Below, one piece after another: positions 32,341 to 41,162 of a stretch of DNA of 41,246 bases. Each line of letters begins with the position of its first letter. Within the stretch, counting starts at the first letter, position 1. The DNA comes from an uncultured Pseudomonadales bacterium (GTDB lineage: Bacteria; Pseudomonadota; Gammaproteobacteria; Pseudomonadales; Balneatricaceae), in assembly GCA_938084925.1 (NCBI GenBank), contig CALKFY010000007.1, forward strand, positions 1 through 41,246, written 5' to 3'. Below the pieces are notes generated by a model. It saw nothing but the letters and a program-made list of their open reading frames with translations. It did not search any database and had not been told where the DNA came from. Both the position numbers and the translations under genes were made by a program.

Positions 32341-32867
32341 TTTGCCAGTTTTATCCTCTCGCTGATGGGTCGTTGAATTTTTGCATCATCCCCAACCAGT
32401 AGCCCCTGTAGTAAGCTATTTAATGGACAGTATTCAGCCTCACAACCATCTAAACCTGTAGCAATCATTGGCTGTGCACGATCATTGCCAATGCCTTATC
32501 GAATTGCCAGATTACTCTTCAATTGAGCTATTGCTGAGGCAGTAGATAGTATGGTGTATATCACCATAGTTGTGGGCAATGTTCACCGCGCCGCCCCAAG
32601 CACTGAGTTTGTGATTGGTGGCTTGAGTGTATAGGCAGCGACAAAATCTGGTGTAGCTTTCTGCTTCTTGGTGTGCCCCATGAGGCCAGCTTTTGACTGC
32701 ATAAGTATACAGATCTGGCAAGCTAAAGCACAAGCCACTGGCATTGATGTAGAGACCAGAGCCTGCAAATTTTGGCTGCATCTTGTCGGGGGTCGCTAGG
32801 TAACTCCTAAAGACCCCCTGTAGCATCCAGTTGTAAATCGGGTTGCTTTCGATTGGTGATGCCTATT
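32341..32867. other. Stretch without supportable genes, decayed
   Basis: About 530 bp between the IS-like end and cbtA. On the minus strand two partly open frames exist: one ends LVGDDAKIQRPISERIKLA near 32331, and one fills 32512-32826 (includes SLPDLYTYAVKSWPHGAHQE). They are in different frames with stops between, and I recognise neither. They may be parts of one decayed gene. Confidence 0.4.
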
Positions 32868-33593
32868 TTATGACTGTGTGAGGGGGAAGCGCTGCAATAG
32901 CCAACCAGCCATGCCACCTAATAACAACCAGAATATGCCATTGGCAACCATGGTTGCGGTGACAAAGTCGGCAGCCAGTTGGTTCAAAGCGGCTACGGCA
33001 GTAGCATCCGGATGGCCAAAACCGTGTATCTCGGGTTGCGGGGCGCCAACTACCCAAGGTAACGCTAGTAGCACTAACGCAGCCATCTTGAGGTTGCCTT
33101 TGACAAAGGCTAGGGTTGCTAGGCCAGAAATGCTGCAGATCACCGCCAGCAGCCACCAAGACTGGCGACCCTCAAGGACGGCTGCTTCCATACCTGGGAT
33201 TTCAGGTGGCAGACCCAAACTAGGGATAACGAACAGGGCTAAATAGCCAGAGGCACCCCAAAGCAAGCCTCGTTCCCAGCCAAGTTTTTGATGTAGTTTT
33301 TCTCTACTCCAAGTCATCGCCGCTAAGGTGATCAGTGCCAAGCCAAAAGTTGCCAAGATGTTGGATAGTACCGTGGAACCAATGCGTTCTTTGCCCTCAT
33401 TAGGGCTCCATGAATCGTGCGTATGCTCGTCACTGTGATCTTCTGAGAGGGTTGCAGCCGCAACGGGCGTGGTTATCTCGTATTCTTCAGCGGCATAAAT
33501 AATGGGAATCACCTGCCAGCTTTGTAAAGCCGATAAAACCAAACCTGCGGCCAAGGCTAGGCCTAGCGCCATGAGCACCAAATGTTTAAACAT
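32868..33593 (-). CDS. cbtA: CbtA, predicted cobalt transporter subunit
   Basis: Inner-membrane protein of 241 residues with about six helices, in the CbtA family linked to cobalt uptake for cobalamin synthesis. A periplasmic loop (about 45-70) carries a His/Asp/Glu cluster (EDHSDEHTHDSW) suited to Co(II) binding. Other family features are WGASGYLALFVIPSLGLPPE and the conserved GAPQPEIHGFGHPDA near 180-195. It lies 17 bp after cbtB and is under the cobalamin riboswitch upstream of that gene. In this neighbourhood of pseudogenes it is an intact, regulated unit. Confidence 0.9.
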   Translation of the reverse strand: MFKHLVLMALGLALAAGLVLSALQSWQVIPIIYAAEEYEITTPVAAATLSEDHSDEHTHDSWSPNEGKERIGSTVLSNILATFGLALITLAAMTWSREKLHQKLGWERGLLWGASGYLALFVIPSLGLPPEIPGMEAAVLEGRQSWWLLAVICSISGLATLAFVKGNLKMAALVLLALPWVVGAPQPEIHGFGHPDATAVAALNQLAADFVTATMVANGIFWLLLGGMAGWLLQRFPLTQS

Positions 33594-33610
33594 GAGAAAT
33601 CCTTGTTTGC

Positions 33611-33796
33611 TTAGTGGCAGGGAAAGGCGAATGCGTGACGAGCATCATGGGCGGCATTGTGAGCCACACCCATGGGCGCAAAGCCGACTGCCAACACAAC
33701 AACTAGGCCCACCAAAACGGCGGCCATTAAGTCTCGGTTGGTACTGCTGAGTATTTTTGCAACAACAGAAGTGTTGCTAGTAATGCTATTGTTCAT
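33611..33796 (-). CDS. cbtB: CbtB, small cobalt transporter subunit
   Basis: 61 residues with a single transmembrane helix (about 25-45) and the conserved C-terminal metal-binding tail HNAAHDARHAFAFPCH, rich in histidine. This is the standard CbtB plan, always paired with CbtA. The ATG at 33796 follows GGAG at six bases, so I discard the longer start at 33814. The gene is directly downstream of a cobalamin riboswitch. Confidence 0.9.
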   Translation of the reverse strand: MNNSITSNTSVVAKILSSTNRDLMAAVLVGLVVVLAVGFAPMGVAHNAAHDARHAFAFPCH

Positions 33797-33849
33797 AATT
33801 TTCTCCACGTGCACACCCGCACGGTAAGTGGATTGTAGGGATGGTTCCC

Positions 33850-33970
33850 AAGGTATGTGGGCCGGTGTCCGGACTCGTTCAGGCGCAGAACGCCAACTTA
33901 CCGTTGCGGGGGCAGCACAGGCATTGCGCCCTGAAAGGGTACGCGCACCTGTTTCCCGAGATAGCCGCTT
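33850..33970 (-). promoter_or_regulatory. Cobalamin (B12) riboswitch
   Basis: On the minus strand the leader of cbtB has the family core GCTGCCCCCGCAACGGTAAG (around 33895-33915). Upstream lies ACAGGTGC (33944-33951), and downstream the AGTCCGGACACCGGCC box (about 33859-33874). Both flanking boxes and the core are in the right order and spacing. High B12 would reduce cbtBA expression. The boundaries are approximate. Confidence 0.9.
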
Positions 33971-34181
33971 ATCACGCAGCTACCCACAGATCGGATTATC
34001 AAGCAAAGTTGAATGTAAATATTTATCCAAAGCCCTTTATGCTAACTTGACTTGCCCCTATCCCGTTAATTAGCGCAATATTTCATACACTGATCACTAA
34101 ATTGAGGCCGCCCTATTACTCAGTTTGTATGTGAGAATACCGCGCTCACAACGTCAGGAAAAGGCACGCATAAACAAGCTC

Positions 34182-34800
34182 TTATGCGCCAACTGTTCGC
34201 ACAACGTCAACCCAATTTGAGCTAACTGCTAGGGTCATCACGTCATCAACTAATTTAACATCGCTCACAAGTAAACCAGCAACTTCGCTCAAACGCATCA
34301 ATGAGCAAGACATCACAGCTATAAGCAAACGATAATCGTCATCAATAAATAGACACTCGTACTGAGGCGATCGGAATCGGAAGTCTTTTAGACTGACGTA
34401 TTTTGATATCAATATAGATAGTCACGCATAGCGAGAGCATCTTCACGCTTATAGTCGCTGATTCACTTATCACCGGCTACTGTATAAAGATATGAGCACG
34501 AGAGTTTGGCGCTTTGAAAAAAGTTTTTAGAACGATTAACTCCTTTATGCTCCAAATAATAATCAAGCATTTAGATAGCAACGTAGAATCTAGTACAGTG
34601 TCACCTGTCGTTTTTAAACCGATATGCTGAACACGACTACTGATATCAAGTTGAAACCAAAAATTGTCCAATTTATCTGTAGTAACTGCAGCACGACGAG
34701 CAGCAACAGGGCACGACTTAGTTCGCAGTGAGAAACTAATATTTTTAGTTCTGTAGTGATGCTAGAGACGCTTAGGAACGCGTCTTAGATAATAATAGTA
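34182..34800 (-). pseudogene. Tyrosine-recombinase (integrase) remnant
   Basis: Broken pieces of one integrase on the minus strand. The N-terminus reads YYYYLRRVPKRL, a stop, then HHYRTKNISFSLRTKS and VAARRAAVTTDKLDNFWFQL, the plan of phage-type integrases (YYFRRRVP, SLRTR, ARRRA). Further on, CSLMRLSEVAGLLVSDVKLV holds the first catalytic arginine region. The rest of the RHRY site is missing. At least one stop and a frame change are visible. It reads away from the tRNA-like remnant at 34986, as island integrases usually do, so it marks a former integration site. Confidence 0.75.
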
Positions 34801-34985
34801 TTTATCTTTAATAAATGTTCATGGAACAGGCATAAAATTAACATAACAAATTTGTGAATTATTACGACAAGTAGTTAGTTACGATGTCAGAACAATAAAC
34901 AGCACAACAAAGTTATACGACATGCTCTACGATGTACGCAAGGTTACGCTAACTTACTGATATAAAAGATAAATAGTATGAGAAG

Positions 34986-35084
34986 TGGCGCGCCCGACAC
35001 GATTCGAACGTGTGACCGCCTGGTTCGTAGTTAGCTAGTCAGTACTACGAACCCTGTAATATCAACACTCTCAGACTAGGGCGC
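34986..35084 (-). pseudogene. tRNA-Arg-like remnant, 5' half not recognisable
   Basis: On the minus strand the last 45 bases (34986-35030) look like the 3' half of tRNA-Arg: anticodon loop CTACGAA (anticodon ACG), a CCAGG stem strand, the T-arm ACACG-TTCGAAT-CGTGT, an acceptor strand CGGGCGC, then G and an encoded CCA. A 5' acceptor strand GCGCCC exists at 35079-35084 and pairs with it. Between them the D-arm and the 5' anticodon strand do not fit a cloverleaf, and the total length is 99. I read it as a damaged tRNA or an att remnant, not a working gene. Confidence 0.6.
35022..35053. repeat. Inverted repeat in the tRNA-like remnant
   Basis: Perfect 10-bp arms GGTTCGTAGT (35022-35031) and ACTACGAACC (35044-35053) around a 12-base loop. 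A second nested repeat, CTAGTC (35035-35040) and GACTAG (35074-35079), overlaps it. The arms include the tRNA anticodon-loop sequence, so part of the tRNA was duplicated in inverted orientation. Confidence 0.8.
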
Positions 35085-35265
35085 TCGTTGCACATCGCCT
35101 CACTGAGCATAACGGAGCACAACTCATTCCGACAAAAGTCCGGCAACACAACTAGGCAAGTTTACCGCTCCAACAATTAAAATAGATCTAATTGGTTTTC
35201 ATTTAAGCACTTTGACTACATAATTAATTTATTAACCTTTAGGATTAATCGACCATGGAGGATAT

Positions 35266-35730
35266 ATGAACTTTCAATTTATGGAAGAAGATCACCACGC
35301 AATTCAAATTGCTATTGATATAGCCTTAAAATCAATCATAAGGGCAGATATTTTGGCTGAAGAGCGGACTGGGTTGGCAAACGCGATATATGCTTTATCT
35401 AGGCTTCCTACATATACAGATTCTATCGAGTGTGAGTTTGGCATCTCGTTTGAACGGGGTAAAAAAGGAGATGACATCCAAGAAAACGTTTATGTCGAAA
35501 TCATCGTTTTTCCAGATTTATTTGAGATTCAAACCGGTGAAAGCTCTAACTATATGTCAGGAGGCTGGGATCACATCAGTGGTCCAAAATGGTCTATAGA
35601 AAGAGGGGGGCCATGTGAAAGAGATTGCGATCTCGATGAGCTTAAATCGACCATAGATTTTATACTCGAACATGATGTAGAAGTAACTGTTTACGATAAA
35701 ACCATAAAAAGCCCTCTAGTTGGTCCTTAG
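35266..35730 (+). CDS. Hypothetical protein, unknown family
   Basis: 154 residues, acidic and soluble, with no signal peptide or membrane segment. GGAGG four bases before the ATG is a strong ribosome-binding site. The sequence has alternating helix and strand (IQIAIDIALKSIIRADILAE; NVYVEIIVFPDLFEIQTGE), with a Gly-rich middle near GGWDHISGPKWSIERGGP and an acidic end. I do not recognise it. It is convergent with hsdR, with 211 bp between, and sits beside a former integration site. An immunity, anti-restriction or accessory defence role is possible, but nothing in the sequence proves it. Confidence 0.65.
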   Translation: MNFQFMEEDHHAIQIAIDIALKSIIRADILAEERTGLANAIYALSRLPTYTDSIECEFGISFERGKKGDDIQENVYVEIIVFPDLFEIQTGESSNYMSGGWDHISGPKWSIERGGPCERDCDLDELKSTIDFILEHDVEVTVYDKTIKSPLVGP

Positions 35731-35941
35731 TTCAAATCTGAGCAGGCCCACAATTTTCACATCAGATAGAGCTATGATTGGCGCTGTTCGATGCTTTTAT
35801 TAAAATTCGGTGTTGAAAACAAAAGATATGACCTACGGACTGGCTATAATGGCGAATCCGTTGAGCCTAGATGATGACCACGCCTTCGTCAGATTTGTTG
35901 ATAGAATACCTGACTGCCAACAGGGCTACTCAACCGTAACC
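35731..35941. other. Convergent intergenic stretch before hsdR end
   Basis: 211 bp between two converging genes. No gene, tRNA or strong terminator hairpin was seen. Confidence 0.4.
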
Positions 35942-38452
35942 CTACAACTGATACAAATACTGCTGAAAGCCCACAAATGTTTCTCGAATAGTTTTAGTGG
36001 AACCAAGCACCGCTGTAGCATCATTTATGGTGTTGTACTTCAACTCGACCAAGCTTTTCATATTTTTGGGAGACAGTTCACTCACGCCATCTTCTACATA
36101 TTTCCCTAGGATAAATTCAATAAATTCAAGCTGCTTTTCATCAGAAAAAGCACTAGTGATGGCTTGCTGTGATTCAACCACTCGTTCGGCACGAGTGCGA
36201 GTTTCTGATGCATAGGCCACAAAGGCCAACACATCGTATACATCGCTATGCTTGGCATCGATGAGGTCCTTCATACCTTCTAGTTTTTCTTCATCGTAGC
36301 CAGCTTCAGCAAGGTTCGATAGCAACTTTTCTCGAGTCTTTGGGTTGCCCCATATACTTCGTAGCTGGTCTTCATCTTCAAAGAACAGAGGCAAATCATC
36401 ATACATTCGTTCGATAAATTCTTTAGCCGTTATAGGGGTACCAGATTCATCCCAATACATAACTGATGATATGTGCTGTATTGAACGAGTCTTCCCATCA
36501 CTAAGGGTGATAACAACCTTTTCACCACAGGAGCAAGGCGTATTACCACAGTCTCCACACGGCTCAGCCTCACATATGCATGGGTTAGATTCACAAACCG
36601 TACACACGGGTTTTTCGCATACACAGGGAGCACTTTCACATACACCACATGTCTTCTTACATACGCAAGGGTAAAAGCCACACACTTCGCACGGATCAGC
36701 TTGGCATGTGCAAGGAGTGTTACCGCAGACTTTGCAGTCATCTTGGGGCAATGGTTCGCCATCCCATTCAGGGTCGGAAAAATTGTGGTGAGCTTTAACA
36801 AAGTCATAAACAGTGAAGAAGTCCTTGCCTTCGTACATGCGCGTACCACGGCCAATGATCTGCTTAAACTCAATCATATTGTTACAGGGGCGCATTAACA
36901 CAATATTACGTACATTGCGTGCATCTACGCCAGTTGACAGTTTACGAGAGGTCGTAAGAATGGTGGGGATAGTTTTTTCGTTGTCTTGGAATATTTTAAG
37001 ATCAGTTTCTCCAGCTTTGCCATCATTTGCGGTAACTCGAACACAATAGCTACTATTTGTGGTCCAGCCGCGTTTGGTAGCATATTGGTTAATGTAGTCC
37101 CTAACCATGCCCGCATGTTCTTGTGTTGCACAAAATACAATGGTCTTCTCTTTTGGATTAAATTTATCCATCCAATACCGAACACGCATTTCTTCGCGCT
37201 GAGGAATGGTGATAATCCTATTGAAGTCGCCTTCTTTGTATAACTTGCCAGCCTCTGGGTCGCCCCTAACTACAGTACCATCGCCCGGTGTATAGATATA
37301 CTCATCCATTGTTCCAACTATGGGAAGGATCTTAAATGGGGTTAGGAAGCCATCGTTCACACCTTCTCTAAGCGTGTAGCTGTAAACAGGCTCACCAAAG
37401 TAGCTATAAGTGTCTACGTTGTCTTTACGCTTTGGCGTTGCTGTAAGGCCTAACTGAACAGCTGGGGAAAAATGCTCAAGTACATCCCGCCAACTGCTTT
37501 CATCGTTAGCTCCACCACGGTGGCACTCGTCGATGATGATTAAATCAAAAAAGTCTTCAGGATACTCACCAAAGTAAGGTGCATCATTGCCATCATCGTC
37601 TTTACCACTCATAAACGTTTGGAAGATGGTGAAGAACACGCTAGCGTTTTTGGGTACTCGGCCTTTCTTTTTGATATCGCTGGGCTCTATGCGAACTAGG
37701 GCACTGTCACCAAACGCACCAAAATCGTTAAATGCTTGGTCAGCTAATATGTTGCGGTCAGCAAGGAACAGAATGCGGGGCCTTCTACCTCCCTCATCAG
37801 GTGTCTTTTGTGAACTCAGACTCCAGCGGCTGTTGAATAGCTTCCAAGCTATTTGAAATGATATAGCGGTTTTGCCAGTACCGGTGGCAAGAGTTAACAA
37901 GATTCTCTGCCCCCCCTGGGCAACCACTTCTAATGCTGCATTAATGGCGTTTTCTTGGTAGTAACGCGGCGCCCAACTACCACTCTTAGTGTCGAAAGGA
38001 ATGCCCGCAAAACGCTTCCTCCACTCACTGGCAAAGACTGGCTCTTGAGCGCTTTCAGAGCAACCAAAGGTGTATTCCCAAAGTTGTTCAGGCGCCATAT
38101 AGTCATCGACTAAAGACTGCTCTCCAGTCACCATGTCTATCTGGTAAATCTCATGGCCGTTGGTAGCATAGGCAATGCGGCACTTAAGACGAGTAGCGTA
38201 ATCTTTAGCTTGTCTCACACCCTCTGTGTAGGACAGCTCTTCTTTTTTGGCTTCTACTACGGCTAACTTACGGCCTTGATAAATTAGCACATAGTCACTG
38301 TATACGGTTGCTCCACGCTTACCGCCAGACATAATGCGCCCAGGGCAAATCTCTTCTCGGCGGATATAGCTTTTATCAAACACGCCCCAGCCATTTTGCT
38401 TTAGCTTGGGGTCGATGAGGTCGGCACGTGTATCCGCTTCGTTTCTATTCAT
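35942..38452 (-). CDS. hsdR: Type I restriction enzyme R subunit with Cys-rich array
   Basis: Translocating endonuclease subunit, 836 residues. An N-terminal nuclease domain carries D53 and E67-A-K69 (VEAK). The SF2 motor has TGTGKT (190-195), DECH (308-311), GLTATP and IGRGTRMYEGKD. From 655 the EcoEI-R-type C-terminal domain follows, so the system is probably of the EcoEI type. Between motor and C-domain (573-642) lie five repeats CxxC-x4-CxC, 20 cysteines in 70 residues, which should bind zinc or other metal. The ATG overlaps hsdS by four bases, so translation is coupled. It cuts unmethylated DNA with HsdM and HsdS. Confidence 0.93.
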   Translation of the reverse strand: MNRNEADTRADLIDPKLKQNGWGVFDKSYIRREEICPGRIMSGGKRGATVYSDYVLIYQGRKLAVVEAKKEELSYTEGVRQAKDYATRLKCRIAYATNGHEIYQIDMVTGEQSLVDDYMAPEQLWEYTFGCSESAQEPVFASEWRKRFAGIPFDTKSGSWAPRYYQENAINAALEVVAQGGQRILLTLATGTGKTAISFQIAWKLFNSRWSLSSQKTPDEGGRRPRILFLADRNILADQAFNDFGAFGDSALVRIEPSDIKKKGRVPKNASVFFTIFQTFMSGKDDDGNDAPYFGEYPEDFFDLIIIDECHRGGANDESSWRDVLEHFSPAVQLGLTATPKRKDNVDTYSYFGEPVYSYTLREGVNDGFLTPFKILPIVGTMDEYIYTPGDGTVVRGDPEAGKLYKEGDFNRIITIPQREEMRVRYWMDKFNPKEKTIVFCATQEHAGMVRDYINQYATKRGWTTNSSYCVRVTANDGKAGETDLKIFQDNEKTIPTILTTSRKLSTGVDARNVRNIVLMRPCNNMIEFKQIIGRGTRMYEGKDFFTVYDFVKAHHNFSDPEWDGEPLPQDDCKVCGNTPCTCQADPCEVCGFYPCVCKKTCGVCESAPCVCEKPVCTVCESNPCICEAEPCGDCGNTPCSCGEKVVITLSDGKTRSIQHISSVMYWDESGTPITAKEFIERMYDDLPLFFEDEDQLRSIWGNPKTREKLLSNLAEAGYDEEKLEGMKDLIDAKHSDVYDVLAFVAYASETRTRAERVVESQQAITSAFSDEKQLEFIEFILGKYVEDGVSELSPKNMKSLVELKYNTINDATAVLGSTKTIRETFVGFQQYLYQL

Positions 38453-39708
38453 GCAGCAATTCCTTTGCTTTTGGTGAGCTCACCAGAGAAGGCTTTTTGG
38501 AGTAGGGATTTCTTGAGTTCGTCTAGGGATTCCAGTTTAGCCTCGTAAATCGCCTCAAGTAGATTGGACTGCTTTTTAAGCCATGAGAGATGGCCAGCTA
38601 TTTCCTGCTGCTTACTCAAATCAACGGGGTATGGAACGTCATTGGACAAAATTCTTTTTGGCGCAGTATGACGAACCATTGTTCCTGTTGATGTTGCGCG
38701 TATATGCCTTAAGGATAAATCTGAAAGGAAGAAATAATAGAGATAATACTTATCGACTTTTCCAGAAAGAAAGTTGAAACGACCTATTCGTTGATTATGT
38801 AAGACGCCCTCTCTATCAATAATCGCAGGTTTTCCTAATATAATCATCTTGGGGGATAGGTCAGTCATGACAATCACTAAATCACCTTCATTGAAAAGTA
38901 GATTTTCATAACTTGATACCTTCAGTCGTTTAGTATTTTTGGCATTAAAATAAAGAGTTCCTTCCGACGTAAAATTTCCCGGAGTGAGAACTATGGGCTT
39001 TGTGCCATCGAAATCAGTTTGAAACTCAGGGCTTTTGAAAGAATATCCATGGCTTATTGAGACCAGCTTCGACGCCTCTATCGAACTCCACCCCTCACCA
39101 CGCTGGCTAAACACCTGATTCAAATAGCTATGAAACAACTCACGGGCATTCTTTAGATTCTGCTCGGCATTAGCACGGGCTTTCTCAATATCGGAAAAGG
39201 CTTGGTCGAGGATGGCGACGATGCGTTGTTGTTCAGCGAGTGAAGGTGTATAAATTGGTAAATCTCTAACGACAGCTATCCGTACCCTTGGACGAGTTGT
39301 CCCTTTTTGCTGTGAGTTAATATACGCACTAGTGACAGGAGAATTAAGGTGATAGCAAAGATATTGTGTATTAATTTTCTTTGCGCGAATTCTTACCAAA
39401 TCAGCAACGATTAGTCCTTCACCTAGCCCTTCTACAATTGCTGATTCACCTAGAGGGTTACCCAATTTGGTCATGACTATATCGCCATCAACGTAGTTAT
39501 GCCGACGAAGTTCATCAAACTTAGTTTGCTCAACATAGTCCATTTTCTTCAATGTAATATTGAATGACTTGATATTCTGTATTTTTAATACAGGGATTCC
39601 CTTTTCTCTATAATGCTCCCTTTTTAAATTAGCACCGAACGGACCATCAACAATATCCCGTTTGTAGTCATCGCAAAGATCTTTGAGTAGAGTTATATTC
39701 ATGCTCAT
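38449..39708 (-). CDS. hsdS: Type I restriction-modification specificity subunit S
   Basis: Sequence-recognition subunit of 419 residues with two target-recognition domains. TRD1 covers about 5-155 (DGPFGANLKREHY, PVLKIQNIK, VMTKLGNPLGE), followed by the conserved spacer helix PSLAEQQRIVAILDQAFSDI. TRD2 covers about 205-365, followed by a second helix, KQQEIAGHLSWLKKQSNLLE. Two helices of similar length indicate a normal bipartite target. The target itself cannot be read from the protein. It overlaps hsdM and hsdR by four bases at each end. Confidence 0.92.
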   Translation of the reverse strand: MSMNITLLKDLCDDYKRDIVDGPFGANLKREHYREKGIPVLKIQNIKSFNITLKKMDYVEQTKFDELRRHNYVDGDIVMTKLGNPLGESAIVEGLGEGLIVADLVRIRAKKINTQYLCYHLNSPVTSAYINSQQKGTTRPRVRIAVVRDLPIYTPSLAEQQRIVAILDQAFSDIEKARANAEQNLKNARELFHSYLNQVFSQRGEGWSSIEASKLVSISHGYSFKSPEFQTDFDGTKPIVLTPGNFTSEGTLYFNAKNTKRLKVSSYENLLFNEGDLVIVMTDLSPKMIILGKPAIIDREGVLHNQRIGRFNFLSGKVDKYYLYYFFLSDLSLRHIRATSTGTMVRHTAPKRILSNDVPYPVDLSKQQEIAGHLSWLKKQSNLLEAIYEAKLESLDELKKSLLQKAFSGELTKSKGIAA

Positions 39709-41162
39709 CCCAACAAACTCCGAATACTACCCAGAATTACTTCACTCTCTTTATCCAGCGCCATTATCTCTTCAATAATCACTGAAGGCTCTCTGAGCAC
39801 TACTTCATCATTCTTGTTAGGGTTCTTAACCGACAAGTCCCAGGTAATTTGGTCAATGTCGGCAACATCAATAGACCAAGATTGCTCAGTATCTGCAAAT
39901 GTCTTTTGCTGACTAATAAAGTCTTTAAGGTCTTTGTCATTTAGTGGGTTGGTCTTACCCATATTGCGACCTACATCCAGCTGGTAGAACCAGACCTTCT
40001 CTGTAGGAGCACCCTTTTCAAAGAACAGAACTACAGTCTTAACACCCGCACCAACGAACGTACCACCAGGGCAATCTAATATACTGTGCAAGTTACAGTT
40101 TTCTAATAGCTCTTTTCGTAGGGCAACCGCAGCGTTGTCTGTGTTAGACAAAAAGGTATTTTTAATAACAACCGCAGCTCTGCCACCAGGCTTGAGCATT
40201 TTGATAAAGTGTTGCAAGAACAGAAAAGCAGTCTCACCCGTTTTAATAGGGAAGTTCTGTTGTATCTCTTTGCGTTCTTTGCCACCAAAAGGAGGGTTAG
40301 CCAAGATAATGTCATGACGATGGTTAGGCTGAATGTCAGCTAAGTTTTCGCCCAAGGTGTTGGTGTGAATGACATTGGGTGCTTCAATGCCATGCAGAAT
40401 CATATTCATGATAGCGATAACGTAAGCTAGAGACTTCTTTTCCTTGGCAAAAAAGGTGTTCTCTTGGAGTGTCTTAAGGTCACTACTGGACAAACCCTCT
40501 CGCTGACGAAGATAGTCATAGGCCTCACATAGAAAGCCCGCAGAGCCTGCAGCACCGTCATAAATAGTTTCACCTATCTTTGGGTTCACGACATCAATCA
40601 TGGCTCTGATAAGTGGCCTAGGCGTATAGTACTCGCCACCATTGCGGCCTGCGTTACCCATGTTCTTAATCTTGGCTTCATAGAGGTGCGACAACTCATG
40701 CTTTTGCTCTTGGGTGTTAAATTGCAGCTCATCAACCTTCTCTAGGGCATTTCTAAGACTGTAACCATCCTGTACCCTGTTTTTAATTTCACCAAAAATC
40801 TCACCTATCTTGTATTCAATGGTGTTTGGGCCTTCTGCACGTTCCTTAAAAGACTTTAAGTAAGGAAACAACTCACCATTCACATAGTCCATTAAGTCAT
40901 CGCCCGTGAGAGCATTGTTATGATCAAAACTACCACTGGCATCTTTTGGGGCTGCCCACGCTCCCCAGCGGTGTTCAGGGCTAATGATGAAGTTGTAATC
41001 CTGTTCTACTAGCTCAGCTTCGAGGGATTTCTGATGTTCAAGGTCCTCTAAATACTTGAGGAACAGCATCCATGAAGTTTGTTCTGTGTAATCCAACTCG
41101 CTAGAACAGCCAGCGTCTTTGTGAAGTATGTCGTCAATGTTTTTGAAGGATTGCTCAAACAT
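39705..41162 (-). CDS. hsdM: Type I restriction-modification methyltransferase subunit M
   Basis: N6-adenine methyltransferase of 485 residues. The N-terminal HsdM_N domain (about 5-165) is followed by YDGAAGSAGFL (201-211) for S-adenosylmethionine and NPPF (289-292), the catalytic motif. GEYYTPRPLIRAMID is the type I signature before the methylase core. The gene is first in the operon. The 84 bp upstream to the window edge hold a possible promoter (TAGACA ... TTATAC on the minus strand) and a ribosome-binding site AAGGAAG about ten bases before ATG 41162. With hsdS and hsdR it forms a complete system. Confidence 0.94.
   Translation of the reverse strand: MFEQSFKNIDDILHKDAGCSSELDYTEQTSWMLFLKYLEDLEHQKSLEAELVEQDYNFIISPEHRWGAWAAPKDASGSFDHNNALTGDDLMDYVNGELFPYLKSFKERAEGPNTIEYKIGEIFGEIKNRVQDGYSLRNALEKVDELQFNTQEQKHELSHLYEAKIKNMGNAGRNGGEYYTPRPLIRAMIDVVNPKIGETIYDGAAGSAGFLCEAYDYLRQREGLSSSDLKTLQENTFFAKEKKSLAYVIAIMNMILHGIEAPNVIHTNTLGENLADIQPNHRHDIILANPPFGGKERKEIQQNFPIKTGETAFLFLQHFIKMLKPGGRAAVVIKNTFLSNTDNAAVALRKELLENCNLHSILDCPGGTFVGAGVKTVVLFFEKGAPTEKVWFYQLDVGRNMGKTNPLNDKDLKDFISQQKTFADTEQSWSIDVADIDQITWDLSVKNPNKNDEVVLREPSVIIEEIMALDKESEVILGSIRSLLG

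Noticed and set aside
32512-32826. 104-codon minus-strand frame
   Set aside because: No recognisable family, no start signal, and it lies in a decayed stretch; described only as such.
34986-35084. Intact tRNA gene
   Set aside because: The 3' half is good but the D-arm and 5' anticodon strand do not fold; total length 99.
36430-36873. 147-codon frame within hsdR on the same strand
   Set aside because: Out-of-frame reading of the Cys-rich region; hsdR itself has all motifs.
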